Source of the DNA: Zhengitettix transpicula
Taxonomy: Eukaryota; Arthropoda; Insecta; Orthoptera; Tetrigidae
DNA length: 64,000 nt
Direction of reading: 5' to 3'
NCBI GenBank assembly: GCA_037074705.1
Contig: CM073591.1
Coordinates: 178,647,432-178,711,431 of the forward strand
The notes beneath the pieces were generated by a model that made no database searches, was not told where the DNA came from, and was given only the letters and a program-made list of their open reading frames with translations. Positions within the stretch are counted from its first letter, which is position 1; every line of letters starts with the position of its first letter. This document shows positions 51,301 to 63,300 of the stretch, piece after piece. A program made the position numbers and the translations under genes.

Positions 51301-54300
51301 CAAAAATGTTTGTATTTTTTAAATTTTATTAATTTTAACCATTAAATTCACGAACAAGAGTATTCAGTTGTTTATTAATCTTCTTTTCCAGTTTTTTCTG
51401 TGTTTTAGCACCAAGGCGTCTGCATCAATGTGTTTTGTGCAGTGTATTTTTTTGTTTTTTCCTTAATTAAAAGAAATACTTCTGAATAAAATACAATGAT
51501 GATATTTTGTGTGTTTATAACTAGGAACTAGAAGTGTATATTGAGAAAAATTCAGATTTTTTATTCAGTCCTTAATGAGATATACCCATTTGTACCTCGG
51601 CAATTTTGGACAAATTGAAATATTTGAAGATATGTAAAACCTAAAGGAGGCATTTAAAAGGTGTCATTTTTAAAAAAGTATTGTACTCCATTTTATTTTT
51701 AAGGGGAAGAAACATTAAAATTGTGTTGTAATCCCTTCTTTGGAAAAAAATTCCTATATTCTTAATTTTTTTCTAATTGAAACACATTTATATAATCAAG
51801 TTTTAGGTTATTTCCTTACAAATTTTGGTCCCAACATGATTTACAGATGGTTTTTATTCCAAGTTGATATCTTAATAAACAAAAAAAGTTATTTAACTTA
51901 TTGTTAACCTCTGAAAACACCATAATTGTCCGACCCTAATACACAAATTGCCTGCTAAAATTCAAAGTAGTTATAATAAAATAGTAAAAAAATTGTTTTA
52001 TTCTCCCAGATACATAGGTAAACAGAAAATCCACGTGTAAAAATAAAATATGGTGACAGCATTTTGTCACATCCATGTGACCAAAGTGCACTCTATTTAA
52101 TAAATCTTCATGCAACACCGCTGGAACTACATGTCTGTTACCCCTCAGCAACATATTATCGACAACTGATATTTCGTCTTTTATATGCTGTAGTATGGAA
52201 TCAACTCTCCCAGAAGCTTCAAGCAATCAGGCCAACCCAAGATGCAGATGTTAACACAGCTGGTCTTGTTGCTGAGCTGACACAATTTGCTATATGTTGC
52301 TGTCTGTAGTGTGGAAGTTTAAAATTTCTTTCACGAACGTACCAATTTCCTCTTCCAGGTGTTGTCCAGATGGTTCCAGGATAGACAGTCTGCAGGAATG
52401 AGATGTTTTCCTGTTGTGTTAACTATTTTGTAAGAATAGTGCATCATTCTAAGCCAAAGCCACTGAAGACATAAAGTCAAGTCGTCCAAATTTTTTGTGT
52501 GCAAATTTTTTAAAACTGGTTTGTAATCAGTTTCAAAGATGATGTCTTTGCTGATGATATATTCTTTTAATTTATCACACCTGGTCAAGGCTAACGACTC
52601 TTGCTCAATGTTTGAGTATTGTTGCTCGCTGGATGTGAGTGATCTTGATATGTAGGAAATAGGGCGCCACTTTGAATCTTTCTGTTGCTGGAGAAGGGCG
52701 CCACCAATAATTTTGAAGTTTTCCCTAATACCAACTGTGCTTTTCACTAAGTACAATTATAAAGTGGCTTCAGCAACTGAGAACGATAAGGAATATATTT
52801 TCCTATGAAATTAACCATTCCAAAAAATGTTGAAGACCTGTAATGTCTGTAGGTGGCCTCATGTTGGTGATTGCCTTTCCTTTCTCAGGGTCTATAGAAA
52901 TCCCATCTGCTGATAAAACATGACCCAAAAATGTGACACTTTTGACTGAGAAATAACATTTATCTCTATTTATGGTGATACCAGCATTCTGTAGCTTAGT
53001 CAAACTTCGTTTAAGACCTGGTCATGCTCCACCTGATTCTTGCCCCAAACAATTGTGTCATCCATGTGAATTTTTATGTTTCGTTGACCAATGAGTGCTT
53101 TACAATAATGACGTTGAAAAATCTACGGAGCAGAACTCAAGCTGAAAGGAATCACTTTAAATTTAAATCTGCCAAAGGTTGTTTGGAATGTTGTTAAAAT
53201 TTCAGATTTTTCTTTTATCAGTATCTGCCAGAAACCACTATTGGCATCTAACTTCGAAAAAGCTGATGTACCCTTTATCTGTGCCATGCAATAATCTTCA
53301 TGGGGAACAGGGCAATATGGTCACCTTCATTCTTTCTCGTTCATTCTTGTATCATGTTCGCAAATTTGCATTTGGTTGTTCTTTTTAGGAACTACTACAA
53401 TTGGAGTGCACCAATCCATAGCCTCCTCAACTGGTTCTGTTACTTCTAACTTGAGCATTCATTTAATTTTGGTTTTCGTTTGATTCCATAGAGATGAAGG
53501 TACTTTGTGCAGTGTTGTTATAGTCCAGCTTGGCATAGTCATTCAATTCTATTTCACTGGGTTTGCCCATAGACCCTAGACCCTCAAAAATGTTTGGAAA
53601 TTTATTTTCCCGGCACCTATAGTCTGAATTTTTGACTTTGAAAACCATTGTTACTAATCCCAGTTTGGATATAGCAGGTCTACCGAGCAATGTAGTTTGA
53701 ACATGTTAAGGAACAAAAAATATTTCCTCACAAGTGGTAGTTAATACTTGATGTTAACTTTAATCATCCTGATCAATGAAGTCCCGATATCTCCAGTCCA
53801 AAGAGTTTCTAAGTGGTTTACTGAAGAGGAATTTTTCTTTGGTCATGCATGTCTATAATTATGCCCATCAAGATCATTTGTTCTTCGAGAGTGCCCCACT
53901 TGCAATTGCTTGCAAGCGTATGCAAATCTCTTGTCAAATTTTCTGCCTTGCTTCCATCTTAAAAATTGTGCCCTTTTAAAAACTAGAATTTTTCTTTGTA
54001 TAAAGTAATTTTCAAATGACTTTACAACTTGATTGTAATCATGCTTCAGGTCTTGAGGAATAGACAGAGATGCTAGAATGACTTCTGCCCTCTCCTCCTA
54101 CAAAAATCAGCACATCTACTTGCTTTTCACCAGGCATCTTATCCAATTTGACGATTGAATGATATCGTTTGAATCTGTGTTTCCAAGCAGGTGTTTTGAA
54201 CAAGAGCGGATGGAATGGTATAATGTTCCGTATATCTTTCACATGTCAATGTCCTGTTACAGTATGTTCTTTTTCTCTATCCTCTCATAATGTTTTGTTT

Positions 54301-57300
54301 CATGTTGGTGTTGTGTTACAATAACATGTTGGACCAATTTAAAACTTAAGTTTATGGAACTGATTTAAAAGTGGTAAAATATATTTGCTATTTGATCCAG
54401 TGAAGAGAAAGGAGATTATGGAAGGTGTTCACTTAAGAAAATAGAGGAACATTGGCAGATATTTCACTTGCAGTTTCAGTTCATATATATTATTGGTATG
54501 GAAAGGAAAGAGAGATAGGTTGTGGCTTACCTGAAAGTGAAGTGCGGTGTCACCATAAGGAACTGAAGGTTGTTCTTCAAATTTTCAGAGGCTCTCAGCT
54601 TCCTTTAACACTCCTTTCTGAAGAAGGAGGCTGAGAGCCTCCGAAAATTTGAAGAACAACCTTCAGTTCCTTATGGAGACACTGCACTTCACTTTCAGGT
54701 AAGCCACAACCTATCTCCCTTTCCTTTCCATACCAATATTGCAATTATTTTTGACAATGTCACATCCTTACTAATATCATATATATACCAGTGAAGGAAA
54801 ATGTGACGAGGTCAAATTAAATAATACATTTGGATAGGGATGAGAGGCAGTGAAGTCGACTTACCCTGAAATCAACAGTTGGTCTAGTCAAACTGAGGAG
54901 TGAAGTTATTACAAATTTTTAAGCGCTTGAGCCCTTTTCGTCAGAACAGAAGGTCTGAACTGCATGCCGGACAGAAACAACTTGACAAATTAGTTTGAAC
55001 CTACTTGCGGTGGGTACAAATGTGTAGATTTAAAATCATTAGCAGTGCTGTAATGAGAAGTAACATATTTTTCACACAATTCCACACCTATAATGTGATT
55101 AAAATTAGAAGGTACCTGGAGTTTCCTTACAGTGGGAGGCCCTGGTGCTATGTCCCAAAACACCCTGAGTGAACTTTGTGCCATCTCACTAAAAACAGTA
55201 GATAACACTCCAATTGTTTTGGCAACACTTCTTGTCTACTCTTTATTTTAAGCTTTCTAAATGGTGGATTCCAGATCACAACTCTAATGGGAAATTACAG
55301 AAGAGTGCCTTCTAATTTTAATAACTTTCTATAGTTGTAGATGCATGCCAATGAAGGAATTCTAGAGATGTTAGGATCCATATATGAAGTTGAGTAGTAA
55401 CACCTTAGAATTGATGTTTTCAGTCATTACATTAAGTGCTCATATTATTTTTATATTGCAAAATAAACTTTCTTCTTTTCCTAGCTGAATTACTATAATT
55501 TATTGTAATATATTGTAGCAAAATTTGGCTTGCCATGCCTCTTTCAGAGACAAATTAGTTCATTAAACCTTCCTCATAACTTTTAGAGTTAATTTAGAAA
55601 ATTACTACCATAGAAACTAACATTTACTATAAACTTTAATTAATAGTGTTGAATATATGTTTTCATTATCGGTGATAAAGTTGTCCAATATAATATTATT
55701 ACTTGATTGAAATTTTGTGTTCAATCTTGTTTTGCTGATTATGATTACAATCAATCAACATTTTCATTCCTTATGAATTTCTTGCATGTTTTCAACGTAC
55801 TTAAACTATTGGAGCTTCCTGAGGAAACTCCATTAATGAATTGTCTCAATTGAACACAAGAATCCTAATTATACTTATTCTTAACAATAAAACCTATGCT
55901 ATACTTTCAGACATGCAATACTTTGTGTGCTTCATGATCAATATGGGATTTATAATATATGACTTCTGTATTAATGTTTCTTTATTTCCAAATATCATTC
56001 AGACCAAATTTTTGCCATCAAGTATAGAACAGCAGTTTCAAAAATATCAATATTTTAATATATTTATTAGAATATCCCTTTTTGTTCTGTTTTTAGTTGT
56101 ATGTTCTTATGAACTGCCCTGTATACATGGTTTTCATATGCAATTTTCACAAACATTTTATGTTTTTTAAAGTTAATTTGATGCAAATATTTGCGATGTT
56201 GTTGCTTAAGCTATAGAAATTTCTGAAACAAGTTTTGTATAAATATACAGTAAAATATATTTATATTTCAGTATGAAGAAGAAAGGTATTATTGGGGCTG
56301 TAATGGCTGTAAAATCCATAGCACTCAGAACTTCTGATGATAACCAAAGTGAATCACTTTCATTTGAAGAATTAAGCCAAGGAAGAATGAGGCAAGCAGT
56401 TGAATTGATGGGTTAGTAAATGAAATATAAATTTTATTATTTAATATTTTATTTCAAATATGTAATATAAACAACATATTAATGGCTTACACAGTAATAT
56501 CCAATTTACTATGGAATTGGAAAAATTGTCATTTTTAGACATATTTTAAACACTTGGGGAATTTCGGACACACAGTTTATAGAATGCTTGCACAATCTAA
56601 TTTATACCTTAATACTAACAGTTATCACCAGCCAGCTCAGAAAAATACAGTAATGACACTCTGTAACATAGAGCCTATGCCAATTATTCTGAGAAATGGA
56701 CTCCAGATTCCAGAAGAACAGATGCACTGAAGCTGAGATAAAAAAAAAAGGTGTTGTAAGAAACTAATAATAAAAATAGGGCAACAAAAAATATGTCAGC
56801 AGCTCTTCTCTTTGCTGGCCGCACAACAGTGAAAATTGTAAGAATTCATGCCAAATATAACATTATAACAGTTTTTCAGCTATAAACTAAATTGAAACAA
56901 ATGCTGGGCTTGTTATTATTGTATTAATAAATACTGTAATCATGTGACCCTTTGAACAGGGCCTCTTGAATACCACACATTCGTTTGAAAGGGCTAGATA
57001 AATAAGCCGAACATTCAGAGATGATAGTGTACAAGATGGATTTTAAAAATACTAAGATTCTGAACCACTCGAGAACTTGGTTGGATGGGGTTCTGATGGA
57101 AACAATAGAAATTAAGAGCATAAGATATCAACAACGATTCCAGGTTCCAAATTAGCATGGCATGGGACACAATCATTTCTGACCAACATATCTAATCCTC
57201 CTGACATCAAGATACATTTAGCCTTGGTAAACATTTTAACTAATCACAACACAATCTGGTGTGATCGTATCCCTCAATTATAATTTGGTGTATAAAATTT

Positions 57301-60300
57301 TTATATAATTTCACTGAAGTCCAACAGATACAAAGTGCACACCAACAGAAAAGAATTTGCTTGCATAAACAGTGCTATACGCCGGGAAGTTGAAGGGACA
57401 GTAATTTTTGTCTTGACAACTCGGCAGGTGGTAACTGGGCAGTGAATGGTCATCACAGATGTTGAGAAGGATACAGTTACTTAGGGGATGGCAAGGATGC
57501 ATGTTCGTAAAAACCGAATGGAACGGACCGAGATGCGAGTTGGGAACTCACAGTACATACACTTGGTAAAAGTACAGCAACGAAGTGGGATGGCACAACT
57601 GGCTCCACAACAGAGTTTTGAATAGCTGTAAGAAGAAGAAGCTGGAAATTTCTGGATGATAACTGCACATTTACATAAGCAAATCCAGTGATTATCTGTC
57701 ATTACCTTTCTTAAAAAAGGATTTCAGTTGTCTCTTCATTATTTGTTCGACTTCCAACATGATATTTTCAAATTGAATGTGCACATTTTGTTTATGTCTG
57801 AAAAGAATTATAATACTTTGGTGTAATTATAAAACAAGATAATTTTGATGATATTTAAAATAATTGTACCAAACTAAATTAATAATAAATTAAAATTAAT
57901 TTTTATTGAAATCATGAGTCTCAATAAACGACCTCACCGCAACAAAAATGTTGGAATAAAACCGAAGATAGTAGTCAATTATATACCAGTTAAGTTCCAG
58001 ACTTTGCACAGTATTCTTTGCCAGTCAAACAAATAAAACTCTATCCAGACACTTTGTTCACCTCCGTAGCACCAGCTTGAGGCACAGTTCTCTATCATGA
58101 AGAAGGAACCTTAGGATCTTGAAAATTTGACATGCTCCTTAGGGTTATGAGGGTCAGCACCAAGCGGACAGCCACAGCTGTGTGGATTGAATTTTTAGTA
58201 ATATACCTCCTTTGCTGGGGGAAGATTTGATGGCCGCAATTGCAATTGCACCGGCACCCAGGAATGAATATCTATCTACAAACATGAATATTACATACGT
58301 AATTACCACTCGAACTTTTGCATATAGAGCTAATAGGTAAAAGTTTAGAGATGGGCAGGATTTCAGAGGATGTTGAATGCAGGACTTTGCCTGTTCTGTA
58401 GGATGTATTTGGAGTAGAGTTCCCATGATGGTGTTCAAAAAAATTTAAAATGTCTCTGCCTGTCTGTCATGTAGTTCAGAGCTTCCTTCCAGAAGAAGGT
58501 GCTCAAGCCCTCAAAATTTGAAATATTTTTACTCCTCAGCCTGACTGGACCAACTGTTGATTTCAGATAAGTCGACTTCTCTGCCTCTCTCTCTTTTCTA
58601 TCTGAATGTGTGTTATATATATATATATATATACTTACTTGGATAGTGAGGAAGGATAGAAATAAATAGGAGAAATAGGTCAATTACGCTTTATGTGAAT
58701 TCATATGCTCAGACATAGAATCACGCACATAGAAAAGCATATGTTCAAAGTAGGGAGAAGGATGGAAGAAGAAGGGAAGACTGACCTGGAACTACTTGCC
58801 CACCAACATCACCTTCCTCAACGTTGATATATACCTCAATTCTGGCTTAATCACCACATCAGTTCACATTAAACCCACTAACACCTTACAACTTCACCAG
58901 TTGTCACCCTGAACATTCCAAATGCTCCCTCCTATATAGTTTAACCCTCAGGGAAGCTTGAATTTGCTGTACTTGGATCAGTCTCACCTCCTACACTAAC
59001 CAGATCCACAATTCTTTTATATACAGAAAATACCCTAGTGACCTCCTCCAGAATAAAATATCCTGTGCACTATCCACTTTCCAATTACCAAAACCCATCC
59101 TTGATCAACACAATAACTGTAGTCCACCCTTTACCACAACCTAGTTTCCTGGACTACAAAAACTCGACTTCATTCTCTACCTCGCTTACACTGGGCTGCA
59201 ATTCAGCCCAGATCTTAAAAACATCCTTACCACAATACTCCCCACCTGCCCAATGGTTTCATTCAGGTGCTCTTCCAATCTCCACAATATCCTAGCCAAC
59301 CCTTGCAGGCCCCGCCTTAAAACTCCCCTAATTCAGCCAGGTTGCCAACGTTGTGATAGGAACAAGTGCCATGTGAACCCCATCTTTCAGCCCACTAGAA
59401 TCCTTCACAAATAGCCACCTACAAAATCAAAGAAAAACTTACATGCCTCTCCTCCCACATTATCCATTAAATTGCAAACTCTGTCCTGATTTCTATATCA
59501 GCCAAACCAAACGACCACTCCCTGAATGCATTACTAACCACTGCTGCATCGTCATACTCAAAAACCCAAATTCCAATAGCTGATCATGCCCAAAGTCGCA
59601 ACTCCACCAATTTTGATCAATGCTACACACTGACCTTAAAGCCTTAACTTCACTCATCAGATGCCGAACTCCATCTTTGGGAACTCTTACAGTCTAGGCA
59701 AAGTCCTTGACTCAACATCCTTTTATATTGTTACAGTGGTCATTGTGGCAGTGGTTGTGATGTGTCTACATAATATTATGATAATTGTTTTAATCATATC
59801 TATTAAAGTGATCTGTTCAATCCTTTCCCTATTCTCATTCTTTTACTTTTTTAACTTCTTATCTTTTTCTTTATTTTTTACCTCCCATTCTAATGTGTTT
59901 GTTTATTCTGTGTATGTAATTTTCTTTTTCCATTGTTGTGATCTTTCCTTGAGAGAGTTATTGTATTTGTTGATAGTTGATTGTTGCTTTCTAATGGCTG
60001 GTCCTCCTTAGTTTGAATTTGTCAATTCAGACCTTTCTCCTTGACAAAGGGGGCTCTTCTGTCACCTCTACCTCTACTTGACTGGATTTCAGGTAAGTTG
60101 ACTTCACTGTCTCTCCTTCCTACTAATTGTGTTATTTAATTTGACCTTTGTCACATTTTCCTGAAGTGATTATATATATATTTTTTCAAAGGGTCTGAAT
60201 AATTCATCGGCACAATTCTTGACTTTTTTGTGATCTTATAGACATAATTGCAGGAAAGTGCTTGTATTTGATAAAAAATTGTCTTATACACAAATGACAC

Positions 60301-63300
60301 TAATTTGTTAATTACAGACATTGATTTAAATAATCTCAATGTGAAGATTTAGATTGCATCTAAAAACTTAAATACTTGGTTCGCTGCCAATAAATTAATT
60401 CTCAATGTACAGAAAACTAAGTTAGTCCATTTTACAACAGAAACTAGCAACGCCATAACTGATACGGTCTCAGATAATGCAACTTTCCTCAGCTTGCAGG
60501 CAGACAGTAAATTACAATGGAACTTACTCATTAATTGCCTTGTGCACAAACTTTATTTGTTTGTTATTCATTGAGACTATTGACGCAACAAGTTGATACT
60601 AAAACTGCTTCACTAGTCTATTTTGCCTACTTTCATTCACATAAGTGTTACAGTATTGCTGGGGCAATTGTTTTTGTAGTGTGGAAGTTTTCAAACTGCA
60701 AAAATGAGCAATTAGAATTATATCAGGTTCCGATGCTAGGGAAAGCTGCAGACCTTTGTTCAAAATACTTCATATTCTGACTCTACCTAGCGCTTACATA
60801 TTAGAAATACTAAAATTTGTTAAACACAACATGAACCTTTTTTCAACTAACAGTGTCAATCATGGCTATGGCACAAGAAACCATTCAGTTCTCAAGTCTG
60901 ACAAGCACAGCCCCAGTCTCTACAAATCTAGTGTTCATTACTCCGGTAGTCTTCTCAGTAGCTGAGTCAGTAAAGCTTCTGCATACAAAGCAGAAGATCT
61001 TTGTTCGATTCCTGTCGGCCTGGCCGAATATTTTCAGTTTTTGTTCTTCCTTCCCTCTGTACTCACTGCACATATGCTTTGCTTTGTGTATAATTCTGTG
61101 CCTGAACAGTATGCTTTCCTTAAAAAGTGTTTTTCCATCTGTATCTTATATTTATATCGAAGTGTCCAATGTGACTTTTTCATCAATTTCAAGTCCTTAA
61201 CATGGTGTATAAATTTAATTTAATCTAGTTTATTGAAATACAAGTTAACATGTTGTTTAATGTTACTTAAAATAACATTATAACTGCATTTGTATGAAGG
61301 AGATACTGTATCTGCTGAAAAAGTACTCCCTTACTGTAAAATATAAATTTTCATCCCAATTCAATTAGACAGAAGGTGGATCTATGTTTTGATCATTTTA
61401 ATTTTACAGAGTTAGTCATTGCTGGAACAAAATCGTATCCTGAGGCTCAAGGATTATTTTTTGATGAACTTTCAGTTATGGCATCAGCAACCTCTGATCT
61501 ACATGAAAGCTTTATAGTATGTACTTAGTGGCATAACCAGCTTTTAATCCTTAAAATTCTTTCAATTTCAAATTGCAGTAATTATATATTCCATCATATT
61601 TAGATAATTTGAACATTTAATATACTGTACTTTGCAGTTATTGCAACTCTTGAAAAGTTTTGTATTTATAATAAAGTATAATTTTCCTAAGTCAATAATT
61701 TTTTTAAATGTGGGTCACGAGAAAGTTATTAATGTATTAATGATAATTGCAATTTTTTATATTATTATGAATATGACACTTGTGTTACATAACGGTATTA
61801 AATTTTATTGCTTCTATAAGTTTAATTTTTACAATTATTAATTGATTTTTAACATGAATTTTCAGCTTTGGATAAATGAAAATCTGCTTGTGGACTTTGA
61901 AGATATTTTTATTAAAGATGTTGGTGAACTTAAATTAGAGTAAGTTTCTCAATGTATTATCCAATAAATATAGAAGTATTTCAGTAACTTACTTTTCTGT
62001 TGTTGTTTTTTATAGGAAAGGTTTTTCTGTGAAGTATGAAGCAAATGATGATGCAAGTGTGATATGCATGCCATTAGCACAACTGCTGCTTGAAAATCAA
62101 AAGGATGCATCTAGTGCTAAGTAAGATGTTTTATAATTTTTTTATTAAGAGAATTATTATAAAAAAACTTTAGAATATTTATTCAGAGGCGAACTTAACT
62201 TAATTTAATGTAGGTACAGCTGGCAAATATCTAAGGAGAAATGCAAATAAATTTAATGGCCACATTTTAAAATGATTAGAATCGGGATAAAATATGATTT
62301 TAAATTAATTTTGGAAAAATTTCAGTGATAATTTATTTTTGTATTAATGTAACTTTGAATAATTTTTCAATGGGATTTTTCTAACAAGTGAATCACTGAT
62401 TTCTCAGGTTTATGATGGAACTGTTCACGCTGACATGGGTTCAGGCATGGTTTGCTTACAATTCATTAATATAATTTGAGAAAATATTGGGCAGGATTAA
62501 CTTTTTAATGATCCAATATAAATCATAAACATGAAATTTGTTAATTTGTACCCAAAATAACATTAACAAATCAGGTGATGAACACTTACATAATTTTTAT
62601 GACTGAAATTATGCTTCTTCAAACTGAGTTATCTTGTGTATCAAAATAAGAAACTGTTTTTAGTAATTATTTACCCTTTGGTGCAGTAAATTCTGAAACT
62701 TAATGTGTGTCAAATGGGTTTACAGTTTCAGTAAAGAAGTTTTTTTTGGTTTTTATTTTATTTTATTAAAGTTAACTTTTAGTCCGGAGACTTTACAGTT
62801 GTGATAATAATAATAACAGTATTTACAATTGTAAAAATTAACAAATAACAAGGTATTTACAATTTATAAATATTTCACATGTAAACTACATGTTTGAAGC
62901 GTTAAGGATGTTATGAGTAAAGAAGTAAAACCTGAAAATGATTTGGAATATACAAGATGTATGCCCTATTTGAGCCATACGTACTTCTGAATTTAAACTG
63001 TTCCTGGAAAATATTTATATAAAAATTGTCATTATAAATATTTTTTTAAAATTTCATTATTTGTTTATAAAGTTTTTATGTAATTTAGTTATATACAAGC
63101 AAGAAATTACAATATATTTCTACCATGTGTGTGAAGTAATAATGATAGCAAAATGTTTTTTATTTTTTATAAAAATATGAAATGGTTAGAAAAGTTTTTA
63201 ACCATACAACTATTATATATAATCCTTTATTGTCTTTTGTAGGTCTCGTCATTCTGTTGTTATTTTGAATCCATATTTGAGATTATTGCATGCTGTTAAA

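Noticed and set aside
54491..54738. microRNA precursor
   Set aside because: 109-bp arms are much longer than animal pre-miRNA hairpins; more like a fold-back element or hairpin-siRNA source.
59661..60011. 116-codon hydrophobic ORF as a membrane protein
   Set aside because: T-rich sequence in all three plus frames gives Phe/Leu/Ile/Ser runs by chance; surrounded by retroelement debris.
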